From NCBI GenBank assembly GCA_022824145.1, contig JAJEAY010000052.1, positions 1-33,491 of the forward strand: 33,491 nucleotides of DNA, given 5' to 3'. Positions 1-8,973 of this stretch are shown one piece after another. Made by a program: the position numbers and the translations under genes. Position 1 is the first letter of the stretch. Each line of letters starts with the position of its first letter. The notes beneath the pieces were generated by a model. The model searched no databases and was not told the DNA's origin. It worked only from the letters and a program-made list of their open reading frames with translations. The stretch comes from Rhodobacter sp. (lineage in GTDB: Bacteria > Pseudomonadota > Alphaproteobacteria > Rhodobacterales > Rhodobacteraceae).

Positions 1-2
1 GG

Positions 3-137
3 TTCATCCCCTCGAAGCGCCAGCCCACGCCGGGCACTCACAAACTCTGGGAAGGATACCTCATCCTGTCACTCTTCACCGAAAACTACCGCGCCATGCG
101 AGACTACGCCAACATCGAGTCAACTGTGTTACATTGA
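3..137 (+). CDS. 3' end of an unrecognised gene (left-edge partial)
   Basis: The frame is open from the window edge for 44 codons and ends in TGA. The peptide runs from FIPSKRQPTPGTHKLW to a tail NYRAMRDYANIESTVLH, with a plausible protein-like mix of aromatic and charged residues. No start is visible, so it can only be a C-terminal fragment. It would converge on ppx, leaving about 64 nt between the two stops. I do not recognise the family; a transposase or phage-type C-terminus is a guess only. It could also be a chance open frame, because 44 codons is short in GC-rich DNA. The reverse strand here has no usable frame, so a minus-strand rnd gene directly downstream of ppx, as found in some relatives, is not present. 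Confidence 0.3.
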   Translation, partial: FIPSKRQPTPGTHKLWEGYLILSLFTENYRAMRDYANIESTVLH

Positions 138-201
138 AAGGATGGGCGCCCTCGGATCGACGCGGCAACTGTCTATGTCACGACCGATCCGTGATCGCGG
201 C

Positions 202-1758
202 TCATTCGCTGCCGTGCAGGGTCTCGACTGTCGGTTCGGCGTCAAGCGCGTTTGCCAATGCGTTGAACCGGGCTTCAGCAACCTCTCCGAACAGATCAGC
301 CGAGCGGGCGGGCAGGCGGAGCGCGAGTGCTTTCTTCCTCGGCTTCCATCGCAGTTCACCCAACGCCTTCGCGTCGTCCGCAGCAAGCATCGAACCAAAT
401 CGCATCGCTTTTCCAAGCACCTCTGCCTGATGGATGTCCGCGTCGTCCAAAAGGTCGAACAGCGGCGCGAACCGCGTGTTCTCACGGCTGTTCCGATAGC
501 GGTGAAGCAGCGCCAGTCCCAGAAATACCCGCCCCCGGTGTGTCAGGCCTCCGAGCGATGCCCGCGACACGTAGTCGAAGCAGGCTTCGTGCCGGTAATC
601 AGGATGCGCGCGCCAGTTCACGTCGTGCAGAAGACAGGCGGCCTTTATAATCCGTTCGCGGTTCGGCGGGACTTTCCTGAACAGCGGCGAAACAAACCGG
701 TAAAGGACGCGGCCGAATCCCGGCAGCCGGGCGTCCTTTGCTTCCGCGAAGCGGCAGGCTTCGACCAAAGGGTCACGGCGGCGCAGCTCGTCGGGCATCC
801 TCTCGTAGAGAAGACCTTCCCGGATGCCGTAACTCGAAATCGCGATTTCGCGTGGACCAAGCTCCCTCACCAGTCCTTCAAGAACCTCTCCTGCGAGAGG
901 TACAAGCGCCATCCGCACTTCCGAGATCCCAGTACGCGACTTCAAGTCGCACGGCGATTGGCCTGCGATCCAGTTCACTGTCCTGTGGATCGAGCGGCGG
1001 GTCATCCGGTATTCATGAAGCACATGCAGCGGATAGCTGCGACGCTCCATGTCCAGCCGCGCGATGGCGCGCCATGAGCCGCCGACAAGATACAGTCTTT
1101 CGTGACTGGTTCCCATTCTTGCGGCCAGATCGGTGATTGTGTTCCGGATATGGCGTTCGCGCGCCCGCCCGCATTCAATTTCCTGGAGACGTAGAGGACC
1201 AAGCAGGGATGTCGCCTTGGCGCCAACCCGACCCGAGACCAGTTCCGCCAGTTCCATCGAGGATCCGCCGATGTCGCATACAGTGCCGCTTGCGTCAGGC
1301 CAGCCCAGCAGCACGCCCTGCGCCGACAGGCGCGCCTCCTCTTCGCCCGGAATCACATGCAGTGTCAGTCCCGTTCTCTTCCGTACCTCTTCGCAGAATT
1401 CCGGCCCGTTCCTGGCATCGCGCACGGCGGCGGTCGCAACCACCGTCAGTGGCGAGACCCCCAGCGAATCAGCCAGAAGCTGGAATCGACGGACCGCCGC
1501 TACCGCGCGTCTGCGGCCAGTGGGGTTCAGCAGACCCGTTTCAGTGACGCCGGTGCCTAGCGACGCAAGTATCTTTTCATTGAAGAAATAGGTTGGACTT
1601 CGCGCCGCTCCGTCGAAGATCACCAAGCGAACGGAGTTCGAGCCGACATCCACGACACCGACACGCGTGAGCTGGCGCATCGCCGGATCGTTAAAGAGCG
1701 GGCCACCGAACGGTTCCCAGTCCTCACCGAGAGAATCGGCGTGGCCATCCATCGACAT
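202..1758 (-). CDS. ppx: Exopolyphosphatase, Ppx/GppA family
   Basis: Predicted to release phosphate processively from the ends of polyphosphate in the cytoplasm (family knowledge). The 518-residue product shows the ASKHA phosphatase fold: the first phosphate loop DVGSNSVRLVIF at residues 37-48, the ATAAVRDARNG segment at 108-118, the GEEEAR motif at 138-143 and the second phosphate loop CDIGGSSMEL at 161-170. The C-terminal half contains LLHDVNW followed by HPDYRHEACFDYV, matching the HD-like helical domain of long Ppx proteins. The frame is open upstream to 1944, but GGAGGGG lies just before the ATG at 1758 and the upstream residues look non-conserved, so I chose 1758; an ATG six bases further in (1752) has better spacing and is an alternative. 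It lies downstream of ppk in the same direction, a classic pairing for polyphosphate turnover. Confidence 0.93.
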   Translation of the reverse strand: MSMDGHADSLGEDWEPFGGPLFNDPAMRQLTRVGVVDVGSNSVRLVIFDGAARSPTYFFNEKILASLGTGVTETGLLNPTGRRRAVAAVRRFQLLADSLGVSPLTVVATAAVRDARNGPEFCEEVRKRTGLTLHVIPGEEEARLSAQGVLLGWPDASGTVCDIGGSSMELAELVSGRVGAKATSLLGPLRLQEIECGRARERHIRNTITDLAARMGTSHERLYLVGGSWRAIARLDMERRSYPLHVLHEYRMTRRSIHRTVNWIAGQSPCDLKSRTGISEVRMALVPLAGEVLEGLVRELGPREIAISSYGIREGLLYERMPDELRRRDPLVEACRFAEAKDARLPGFGRVLYRFVSPLFRKVPPNRERIIKAACLLHDVNWRAHPDYRHEACFDYVSRASLGGLTHRGRVFLGLALLHRYRNSRENTRFAPLFDLLDDADIHQAEVLGKAMRFGSMLAADDAKALGELRWKPRKKALALRLPARSADLFGEVAEARFNALANALDAEPTVETLHGSE

Positions 1759-2050
1759 TTCCCCTCCACAGCGGTGGTCGGCTGCGAGATTGATGGATCC
1801 GGCCAATCCCGTCAATCCGGCAATTTGCCTGCTTGAACCTCCCGGTATCGGGTTGCTGTGTGGACAGCCAGTTCGCCTGATCGGCCCGGCTCTAGCTGAA
1901 CCTGTATCGCTTCTCAGGAAGCGCTCTGGCCCAACCGATACCATGAGGGAATCGATCCCGGAAGTTCAGGCGCTTGGCAAGACGAATGAGCCATATAGCC
2001 GAAACGGTCCCCGAGCTAATGATCGGCAGGGCAGGGAGCAGCGGCGGGAG
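1759..2050. other. ppk-ppx intergenic stretch
   Basis: About 290 nt separate the ppk stop from the chosen ppx start. The ppx frame stays open through the ppx-proximal 186 nt, up to an ATG at 1944, but the encoded residues (rich in G, S, P and R) show no recognisable motif. No clear promoter or terminator was found. The size suggests that ppx may have its own promoter here. Confidence 0.4.
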
Positions 2051-4249
2051 TCAGGCAGGCGGGACTTCCAGTGAAGGTGTCGGTTCCAGTACATCGGACG
2101 CACCAGCTGATCCACGTCCGGACAGCGAGGGAGTCTCCATGAAGTAACGGTGGCAGTTGAACGGCTGCTTGCCGTTTTCCGGAAGCTGGCGGGCAAAGCT
2201 CCCATCAGGTGACATTACCCAGCTCTGCGCTTCGTCCGCCAGATTCGCCGCCATGATCTGGTTGACTATCTGCGCCTTGACAGTTGCGTTTTTCGCCTCG
2301 ACGAGAGTTTCGACCCGCCGGTCCAGATTTCGTCCCATCCAGTCGGCCGACGACATGAACACGCGGGCTTTCCGGCTTGGCAGCCCGTGGCCGTTGCCAA
2401 AGCACACGATTCGCGAATGTTCGAGAAACCGCCCAACTATGGACTTGACGCGGATGTTGTCGGAAAGGCCCCGGATTCCAGGCCGAAGACCGCAGATTCC
2501 GCGAACGACCAGACTGATCCTCACGCCCTTTGCGCTGGCCGCGTAGAGCGCGTCGATCACATCGGACTCAATCAGGGAATTCAGCTTGGCCCATATAGCC
2601 GCAGGTCTGCCCGCTTCCGCATGCGCCGCCTCTTCGGCAATCAGACGCAGCAGCGTCGGTTTGAGCGACAGGGGCGATATGGCAAGATTCTCCAGACCGT
2701 CCGGCGGCGCGTAGCCGCCAACGTAGTTGAAGACCTTGGTGGCGTCCCGGCCAAGAGCGACGTCACAGGTGAACAGCGAAAGATCCGTGTATATTCTGGC
2801 GGTGATCGGGTGATAGTTGCCGGTCCCGAAATGTGTATAGGTGACCAGCCTGCGGCCCTCCCGCCGCACGACCGTGCTGATCTTGGCATGAGTCTTGTAG
2901 TTGATGAACCCGTAGACCACATGAGCGCCGGCGCGCTCGAGTCGACGGCTTTGCCGGATGTTCGCGAGCTCGTCAAAACGCGCCTTCAGCTCGACCAGCG
3001 CAGTGACCGACTTGCCGTCTTCGGCGGCTTCGCATAGCGCCTCGACGATCGGGCTCTCCGTCGAGGTTCTGTATAGCATCTGCTTGATGGCCAGCACATC
3101 CGGGTCGGTTGCCGCCTGCTTCAGGAACCGCACCACCATGTCAAAGGACTCGTACGGGTGCTGCAGAAGCATGTCCTTTTGCCGGATGGCCGCGAACATG
3201 TCGCCGTCGTGATCCTGAACCCGTTCCGGCACTCTTGGCGTGAATGCGGGCCAGAGCAGATCCGGACGTTCTTCCAGTACAAGCTCCGACAGGTCCGACA
3301 TTCCAATCAGTCCCGAGATCTCGATCACCTCCGAAGCCCCGACGTTCAGTTCCAGCATGATCATCTCGCGAAGCGCCTGAGGCGCCCTCGTGCTCAGCGT
3401 CAGCCGGATGACCTCGCCGCGCCTCCGCCGTTTCAGTGCAACCTCGAATTTCCGGACAAGATCCTCGGCTTCGTCCTCGACCTCGATGTCGCTGTCACGC
3501 AGAACCCGGAACGCACAGTGTCCCTTGGTTTTGTAGCCGGGAAACAGGTCGCTGACAGATAGCAGCAGCAGTTCCTCCAAGGGGAGGAAACGCCTGCACC
3601 CCTCCTCGTCAGGAAGGCGAATGAAGCGGTCATTCTGGCTCGGGACAGGCAGAAGCGCTCTAAGGCGGCGTCCGTCGGACTTCCGTTCCATCTGCAATGC
3701 CAGGGAAAATCCTGCATTGGGGATGAACGGAAACGGATGCGCCGGGTCGATCGCCAGCGGCGAGAGAACCGGAAAGATCTCCTTCAGAAACACGTCGGAA
3801 AGATAGCGCCTGTCCTGCTGGCTCAAGCTTTTCCTGGTCAGGAGCCGGATTCCCGCGTTCTCCATTTCGGCTTTGAGCGCGTCCCATACTACCTGTTGGT
3901 GTTCCATCAGCGCCCGTGCGTCCGCACTGATCAGTTGAAGCTGCTGAACCGGCGTAAGGCCATCGACTCCGGGAGTGTTATGGCCTCCAGTCGCCAGTTC
4001 GCGCAGCCCAGCGACGCGGACTGTATAGAATTCGTCGAGATTCGTGGCGGAGATGGACAGGAACCGCAGTCGTTCAAGAAGGGGAACCCGGCGATTCTCC
4101 GCCTCCTCGAGAACGCGCCAGTTGAATCCAAGCCAGCTGAGTTCCCGGTTTTGGAACCGTTGCGGCCCGGCGACGTCCGCGAGCGGTTCGCCCGGTTCCG
4201 GAAACGTTGCCGAAAGGAAATTTGCGCAGTCCATGCCTTGTCCATCCAT
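2051..4249 (-). CDS. ppk: Polyphosphate kinase 1
   Basis: Predicted to transfer the gamma phosphate of ATP reversibly to polyphosphate, through a phosphohistidine intermediate (PPK1 family knowledge). The 732-residue length fits the family. The N-terminal domain has the signature [19 protein letters not shown] near residues 32-50 and the [15 protein letters not shown] helix. The two histidines of the PLD-like active site are visible: His454 in NYKTHAKIS, the expected autophosphorylation site, and His611 in [14 protein letters not shown]. The C-terminal portion carries [16 protein letters not shown] tail of roughly 40 residues, rich in P, S and G, follows the conserved core. The start is 20 nt after the hda stop, with GAGGAC about 10 nt upstream; a second in-frame ATG five codons later is possible. 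Co-directional with hda and ppx, so probably one transcription unit. Confidence 0.96.
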   Translation of the reverse strand: MDGQGMDCANFLSATFPEPGEPLADVAGPQRFQNRELSWLGFNWRVLEEAENRRVPLLERLRFLSISATNLDEFYTVRVAGLRELATGGHNTPGVDGLTPVQQLQLISADARALMEHQQVVWDALKAEMENAGIRLLTRKSLSQQDRRYLSDVFLKEIFPVLSPLAIDPAHPFPFIPNAGFSLALQMERKSDGRRLRALLPVPSQNDRFIRLPDEEGCRRFLPLEELLLLSVSDLFPGYKTKGHCAFRVLRDSDIEVEDEAEDLVRKFEVALKRRRRGEVIRLTLSTRAPQALREMIMLELNVGASEVIEISGLIGMSDLSELVLEERPDLLWPAFTPRVPERVQDHDGDMFAAIRQKDMLLQHPYESFDMVVRFLKQAATDPDVLAIKQMLYRTSTESPIVEALCEAAEDGKSVTALVELKARFDELANIRQSRRLERAGAHVVYGFINYKTHAKISTVVRREGRRLVTYTHFGTGNYHPITARIYTDLSLFTCDVALGRDATKVFNYVGGYAPPDGLENLAISPLSLKPTLLRLIAEEAAHAEAGRPAAIWAKLNSLIESDVIDALYAASAKGVRISLVVRGICGLRPGIRGLSDNIRVKSIVGRFLEHSRIVCFGNGHGLPSRKARVFMSSADWMGRNLDRRVETLVEAKNATVKAQIVNQIMAANLADEAQSWVMSPDGSFARQLPENGKQPFNCHRYFMETPSLSGRGSAGASDVLEPTPSLEVPPA

Positions 4250-4269
4250 CGCAGTCGGCGTCCTCAGCC

Positions 4270-4953
4270 TTAATCGCCATCCTGCGCGAGCTTGTCCAGC
4301 ACCTGCCTTGCCAACACCCTGGTGATTCGGCGTCCTTCTGCCAGCGAGGTGCGGTCGAGCGATTCAACTACGTTGCGGACGCTGGCGAATGACCTCTCAA
4401 TGCGCCCGGTCAGGTATAGAACGACTTCCGAATCGACGATGAGCTGCCGGTCAGCGAACTGTTTGATCATGACTGCCGCCAGCAGCTGGTCATCGGGATC
4501 GGAGAGCGAAACCATCGCCGACCCCTGCATCCGGCTCAGCAGATCCGGAAGGACCGCGTGCCAGTGAGCGGGCGGCGAAATGGAGGTTACCAGCAGCGGC
4601 TTGCCCTGCGCCAACGCCAGATTGTGGAGGTGAAACATCGCAGCCTCGGCATCGTGGTCCCCGATCGCAGCATCCGCGTTCTCCACTGCGACAGATCCCT
4701 CGGCCAGCCCTTCGACGCAAGCCACGTCGAGGCTGCCTGCGGAAACGATCCGAGCCTCTGTCTGCGCAGCCCAGGCATGCGCCAGATGTGTCTTTCCCGA
4801 TCCTTGGGGCCCGACGAGGACCAGTTTGCCCTGCGGCCAGTTCTGCCAGTCAAGTACTGTCCTGACGGCCGGGGCGTTGCTGGAGGATACAAAGAAGTCG
4901 CCGAGCCCGAGCGCAGGCTTAACGGGGAGATCGAACGTCAGCTGTCTGTTCAC
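4270..4953 (-). CDS. hda: DnaA-homologous regulator Hda/HdaA
   Basis: Predicted to bind the DNA-loaded beta clamp and stimulate hydrolysis of DnaA-ATP, limiting replication initiation to once per cycle (family knowledge). The 227-residue product starts with a clamp-binding motif, QLTFDLP at residues 4-10, followed by a DnaA-like AAA+ domain. Walker A is GPQGSGKT at 48-55, the Walker B region is SVAVENADA at 87-95, and a sensor-II-like arginine lies in [13 protein letters not shown] near the C-terminus. There is no DNA-binding domain IV, as expected for Hda rather than DnaA. The start is GTG, overlapping the stop of the upstream permease gene as GTGA, which implies translational coupling; a Shine-Dalgarno sequence is weak. 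The Asp-to-Asn change in the Walker B segment (ENAD rather than EDAD) is mild and of unknown effect. Confidence 0.92.
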   Translation of the reverse strand: MNRQLTFDLPVKPALGLGDFFVSSSNAPAVRTVLDWQNWPQGKLVLVGPQGSGKTHLAHAWAAQTEARIVSAGSLDVACVEGLAEGSVAVENADAAIGDHDAEAAMFHLHNLALAQGKPLLVTSISPPAHWHAVLPDLLSRMQGSAMVSLSDPDDQLLAAVMIKQFADRQLIVDSEVVLYLTGRIERSFASVRNVVESLDRTSLAEGRRITRVLARQVLDKLAQDGD

Positions 4954-6026
4954 GGGGCTGCATCGTCTTCCGCAGCTTTGCGCCCTCGGTAAAGGCGGCC
5001 CTCCATGTACTGCTCCAGCATGAACCGGACCAGAACGCCGAACGCTGCGGTTACGGGAACCGCAACGAGCAGGCCGACGAAACCGAACAGAGATCCAAAT
5101 ACCGAAAGCGCGAAAATCAGCCAGACCGGGTGCAGCCCGACCGAATCGCCAACGAGTTTCGGTGTCAGGAAATTACCCTCCAGAAACTGGCCCACGAAAA
5201 ATATCGCCGCCACCGCGCCGATCCAGCCCCATTCACCCCAGAACTGGAAAAACGCGAGTCCGATGGCGAGTCCGCCGCCCACAAGTGCGCCGACATAGGG
5301 AATGAAGGAGAGCAGGCCTGCGGTTACGCCGACAATCAGCCCGAATTCCAGCCCGACAAGCATCAATGCCGTGCCGTAAAACACCGCCAGGATCAGCATT
5401 ACGGTGCCTTGACCTCGGATGAACGCAGCGAGGGTGCGGTCGACCTGCAGTGCCAGGCTGCGGATGGTCGGGGCGTGGTCGCGCGGCAGCATCCGGTCGA
5501 GACTTGCGACCAGCCTGTCCCAGTCAAGCAGCAGATAGAAGGCCACGACCGGTACGATGAACACAAGAAGCAGGATATTCAGGAGGCTTGCTGCGCTCGT
5601 CACGAGGCCGTCGATCAGGGCGCCGCCTTTTGAACTGACCATCTCGCCCAAGGCTTCGAGGGATTGTCGTATAGTTGAGTTCCGGTCCATCAACGCCGGG
5701 AAGTTCTCGGACAGGAATGCCTGAAGATTGCCCGCGAGCTGGGGCGCGGCGTTCGCCAGCGCCGCCGCCTGGTTCACCGCGGCCGGAACCACAGCCAGAG
5801 CCATAATGGCGAACACCAGGATTGCGGTGAGAGTGATGACAGTGGTGGCCAGCGCCCGGCCGAGGCCAGCCCGCTCAAGGAGGTCGGCGATGGGATCAAG
5901 GCAGTATGCGATCGCTCCGCCCAGGACGAACGGCAGAACGATGTCTCCGAGCAGCCAGAGAATCGCCAGCAACGCGACCGCGGCGACGGTCCAGATTCTG
6001 ACTTGCAGTACAACCGGCAGGGCCAT
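4950..6026 (-). CDS. AI-2E family transporter (PerM-like permease)
   Basis: A 358-residue integral inner-membrane protein. Residues about 5-35 form two closely spaced hydrophobic segments (WTVAAVALLAILWLLGDIVLPFVLGGAIAYCLDP), followed by a third near ATTVITLTAILVFAIMALAVV. A long, less hydrophobic central region precedes a second group of membrane segments (LLNILLLVFIVPVVAFYLLL, then several up to FGFVGLLVAVPVTAAFGVLV). The FIPYVGALVGG stretch and the PKLVGDSVGLHPVWLIFAL segment are typical of the family. Substrates of most members are not known, so the AI-2 name should not be taken literally. GAGGAGG four bases before the ATG at 6026 fixes the start; an ATG ten codons upstream lacks such a site. 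It heads the hda-ppk-ppx operon and is divergent from murB. Confidence 0.9.
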   Translation of the reverse strand: MALPVVLQVRIWTVAAVALLAILWLLGDIVLPFVLGGAIAYCLDPIADLLERAGLGRALATTVITLTAILVFAIMALAVVPAAVNQAAALANAAPQLAGNLQAFLSENFPALMDRNSTIRQSLEALGEMVSSKGGALIDGLVTSAASLLNILLLVFIVPVVAFYLLLDWDRLVASLDRMLPRDHAPTIRSLALQVDRTLAAFIRGQGTVMLILAVFYGTALMLVGLEFGLIVGVTAGLLSFIPYVGALVGGGLAIGLAFFQFWGEWGWIGAVAAIFFVGQFLEGNFLTPKLVGDSVGLHPVWLIFALSVFGSLFGFVGLLVAVPVTAAFGVLVRFMLEQYMEGRLYRGRKAAEDDAAP

Positions 6027-6202
6027 GACGCCTCCTCTGAGCCATGCATTGCGCAACAGTCGCCGGATTGCAAGCAGGGCACCGCCGAGTGAACGGCGCG
6101 CCGTTTGACCGCCGATTCCGCAAATCGCCGGTCATTGCCGTCTCGGAGGTTTGGTTCTGCCTCTATTGCAACCGGATATCCCGGGCGTTAGCGAGAGTCC
6201 CG

Positions 6203-7132
6203 ATGGTCACCTCTCTGCCCCATTCCCGAGGAACGCTGGCGCCCAACCGCTTGCTCAAGGAACTGACCTGGCTGCGTGTGGGCGGGCCTGCGGACTGGCT
6301 GTTCCTGCCTGCCGACTTCGACGATCTGCGGAGTTTCCTTCTGAACCTCGAGTTGCGTTTCGACGTGTTCCCGATGGGTGTTGGTTCAAATCTCATTGTG
6401 CGCGATGGAGGCATCCGCGCAGTAGTTGTACGTCTGGGACGCGGATTCAACGGAATATCCATTGAAGGCGACCTGGTCACCGCCGGGGCAGGCGCACTTG
6501 ATGCGCACGTTGCGCGCAAAGCCGCCGCCGCCGGTCTTGACCTCACGTTCCTTCGCACCATACCGGGTTCCGTCGGCGGCGCCGTCCGGATGAACGCTGG
6601 CTGTTATGGCACCTATGTCTCCGACCGTTTCGTTTCCGCTCAGGCGGTCACCAGATCTGGGGAAGCGATTACCTTGACTCCTCGGGATATGGGATTCCGG
6701 TATCGGCAGACCGACCTGCCACCAGGAACCGTCATAACCAGCGCGACGTTCGAGGCGCCGCGTGGCGAACCGGCAGCGCTTGAGAGTCTGGCGGATGCTC
6801 AGCTTGCAAGGCGTGACGCCACCCAGCCGGTGAAGGACCGGACCGCAGGCTCCACCTTCCGCAATCCATCGGGGCGCAGCAGCACCGAATCGGACGCTTG
6901 CCAAGACATGAACGCTTGGCAGCTGATCGACCGTGCCGGATTGCGGGGATTTTCGCTAGGAGGTGCAAAAATGTCCTCCAAACATCCGAATTTCCTGACA
7001 AATACAGGATCCGCAACTGCGGAGGATCTAGAGAATCTTGGCGAACTGGTTCGAAAAAAAGTATTTCAATTTTCGGGAATTCATCTAGAATGGGAGGTAA
7101 TTCGGGTCGGAGAACCCAAACGCGGCGGGTAA
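6203..7132 (+). CDS. murB: UDP-N-acetylenolpyruvoylglucosamine reductase
   Basis: Predicted to reduce UDP-GlcNAc-enolpyruvate to UDP-MurNAc with NADPH and FAD, the second committed step of peptidoglycan precursor synthesis (family knowledge). The 309-residue product has the FAD-binding segments [12 protein letters not shown] at residues 59-70 and [20 protein letters not shown] at 118-137. The catalytic serine is Ser217 in TAGSTFRNP, and the C-terminal glutamate is Glu298 in LEWEVI. The [16 protein letters not shown] segment at 261-276 is also typical. The absence of the extra loop of enterobacterial MurB fits the shorter class. I started at 6203 because upstream residues do not match the family; the ribosome-binding site is poor. 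It is the first gene of the plus-strand division cluster; murC, usually just upstream in relatives, is not here. Confidence 0.94.
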   Translation: MVTSLPHSRGTLAPNRLLKELTWLRVGGPADWLFLPADFDDLRSFLLNLELRFDVFPMGVGSNLIVRDGGIRAVVVRLGRGFNGISIEGDLVTAGAGALDAHVARKAAAAGLDLTFLRTIPGSVGGAVRMNAGCYGTYVSDRFVSAQAVTRSGEAITLTPRDMGFRYRQTDLPPGTVITSATFEAPRGEPAALESLADAQLARRDATQPVKDRTAGSTFRNPSGRSSTESDACQDMNAWQLIDRAGLRGFSLGGAKMSSKHPNFLTNTGSATAEDLENLGELVRKKVFQFSGIHLEWEVIRVGEPKRGG

Positions 7133-7189
7133 TTCACAATCGTTCCCAGCCAAATATGGCGGGAGAGGCAGAACAGGACCAGAGCGGGC

Positions 7190-8104
7190 ATGTCGGGCAG
7201 GACATCCCTCAAAGTAGCTGTGCTGATGGGCGGACCGTCGGATGAACGCGAGGTATCGCTGTCCTCGGGACGCGAATGCGTCAAGGCGCTGAGAGGAGAA
7301 GGATTCGAGGTCGAGGAAATCGTCGCTGGCGATGATCTCTGTCTGCGCCTTGCCGAGTCCGCACCCGATGTCGCTTTCAATGCACTGCACGGCCGCTGGG
7401 GAGAGGATGGCTGCGTCCAGGGCATACTTGAGTGGCTCTCGATTCCCTACACCCATTCCGGCGTTCTGGCTTCGGCTCTCGCCATGGACAAGCAGCGCAC
7501 AAAGGTCGCCTACCGGACGGCGGGACTTCCTGTAGTCAGTTCCATGCTTGTCGACCGGCTGGACGCGAGCCGACGTCACGCGATGCCGACGCCTTACGTG
7601 ATCAAACCGAATAACGGTGGTTCATCGCTTGGCGTGTTCATTCTGACGGCGGATTCCGAAGCGCCGCCGGAGCTTCCCGACGACATGCCTGACACGGTAA
7701 TGGCTGAGGCGTATGCGCCAGGCCGCGAGCTCACGACGACCGTCCTGGGAGACCGTGCGCTGACGGTGACCGACATCATCACCGAAGACTGGTATGACTA
7801 TAGGGCAAAATACGATGTGGGAGGCTCGCGGCACGTACTTCCGGCCGACGTTCCACAGGATGTGTTTGACGCCTGCCTCGAATTTGCCCTTGTCGCCCAC
7901 AAGGCACTCGGATGCCGGGCGCTTAGCCGAACGGACTTCCGCTGGGACGAATCGAAAGGTGTGGATGGGCTGGTTCTGCTCGAGACCAATACCCAGCCCG
8001 GATTGACGCCCACTTCGCTGAGCCCCGAACAGGCGCTCCACGCGGGAATCGGTATGGGCCAGTTCTGCCGCATGTTGGTGGAGGACGCGTCATGCAGCAG
8101 ATGA
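7190..8104 (+). CDS. ddl: D-alanine--D-alanine ligase
   Basis: Predicted to join two D-alanines with ATP to supply the terminal dipeptide of the peptidoglycan stem (family knowledge). The 304-residue ATP-grasp protein begins with the Ddl N-terminal signature GGPSDEREVSLSSG at residues 14-27 and has HGRWGEDG at 68-74. The ATP-grasp loop PYVIKPNNGGSSLGV covers 135-149, and the metal and substrate motif ETNTQPGLTPTSL covers 265-277. YAPGRELTTTVLGD and YDYRAKY are further family marks. Its 3' end overlaps ftsQ by 13 nt. It is separated from murB by 57 nt, and the ATG at 7190 is the only start that preserves the conserved N-terminus; its ribosome-binding site is weak. Confidence 0.95.
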   Translation: MSGRTSLKVAVLMGGPSDEREVSLSSGRECVKALRGEGFEVEEIVAGDDLCLRLAESAPDVAFNALHGRWGEDGCVQGILEWLSIPYTHSGVLASALAMDKQRTKVAYRTAGLPVVSSMLVDRLDASRRHAMPTPYVIKPNNGGSSLGVFILTADSEAPPELPDDMPDTVMAEAYAPGRELTTTVLGDRALTVTDIITEDWYDYRAKYDVGGSRHVLPADVPQDVFDACLEFALVAHKALGCRALSRTDFRWDESKGVDGLVLLETNTQPGLTPTSLSPEQALHAGIGMGQFCRMLVEDASCSR

Positions 8105-8973
8105 CAGCTGAACTCAGGCGCGACCCCGCTCCATCGCGCGTTACCTACCGGATGCAGAGGCTATGGCTGACTCCGTCATTCCGGTTCGCGGTGAAGGCTG
8201 TGCTCCCTGCAGCGACGCTGGCGATACTGGGCACATGGTATATCGACGGCGACTCGGCCAGACGTACCTTGGATGGCTTTGTGGAAGACATTCGCCGTTC
8301 CGTAGCGGAGCGCCCCGAATTCATGGTCAGGTTCGTTTCGGTCGACGGTGCCAGTGAAGAGCTTGATGGCAGCATACGGGAAATCCTTCCGGTCGAGTTT
8401 CCGATCAGCACCTTCGATCTTGAACTTGACCGGATACAGTCGGTCGTCGAGAGCCTTGATGCAGTCGCTTCAGCGGATCTTCACATCCGTCCCGGTGACA
8501 TTCTGCACATCACGGTCAGGGAACGTGTTCCGGTCGCCGTCTGGCGCGCAGGCGAATCACTCGCCCTGATCGATGCCGAGGGTGCGATAATCACTCATCT
8601 CAGACGGCGGGCGGAACGGGCGGACCTTCCGCTCGTTGCGGGAGAAGGCGTTGATGCCGCTGTTCCTGAGGCTTTGGCCGTCTTCGCGGCGGCTGAACCC
8701 TTGGAGGCCAGGCTGCGTGGACTGGTTCGCGTGGGACAGCGCCGCTGGGACGCCGTGCTGGACAGGGACCAGCGGATCATGCTGCCTGAGACCGGCGCCG
8801 TTTCGGCGCTGGAACAGGTGATCGCGCTCGATCACGCCCAGGATCTCCTCGCCCGGGACGTCAGCGCTGTCGACATGCGAAACCCACGTCGCCCAACCGT
8901 GCGCCTCGGCAGCGAGGCGGTTGATGAACTGCGTCGGATCAAGGCGCTGGAAGCAGGAGGCGCCGATCGATGA
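8092..8973 (+). CDS. ftsQ: Cell division protein FtsQ
   Basis: A bitopic inner-membrane divisome protein predicted to bridge early and late division proteins through its periplasmic domain (family knowledge). The 293-residue product has a short cytoplasmic N-terminus containing RRDPAPSR and RLWLTPSFRF, one membrane segment around residues 32-51 (AVKAVLPAATLAILGTWYI), a POTRA-like domain starting near FMVRFVSVDGAS, and a beta-rich domain ending with VDMRNPRRPTVRL. The RDPAPSR/RLWLTP style is one I associate with Rhodobacterales. GGAGG seven bases upstream of ATG 8092 supports the start, which lies inside the end of ddl. The stop overlaps ftsA as ATGA, so ddl, ftsQ and ftsA are probably translationally coupled. 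Confidence 0.94.
   Translation: MQQMTAELRRDPAPSRVTYRMQRLWLTPSFRFAVKAVLPAATLAILGTWYIDGDSARRTLDGFVEDIRRSVAERPEFMVRFVSVDGASEELDGSIREILPVEFPISTFDLELDRIQSVVESLDAVASADLHIRPGDILHITVRERVPVAVWRAGESLALIDAEGAIITHLRRRAERADLPLVAGEGVDAAVPEALAVFAAAEPLEARLRGLVRVGQRRWDAVLDRDQRIMLPETGAVSALEQVIALDHAQDLLARDVSAVDMRNPRRPTVRLGSEAVDELRRIKALEAGGADR

Noticed and set aside
142-1077. 311-codon plus-strand frame opposite ppx
   Set aside because: It is the antisense shadow of a well-supported ppx gene; its translation is basic and motif-free, as is usual for such frames in GC-rich DNA.
1759-1944. 62-residue N-terminal extension of Ppx
   Set aside because: The residues look unlike coding sequence of the family, and a strong GGAGGGG site sits directly before the inner ATG.
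2157-2546. 129-codon plus-strand frame opposite ppk
   Set aside because: Antisense to the conserved PPK1 C-terminal domain, with no supporting start signal or motif.
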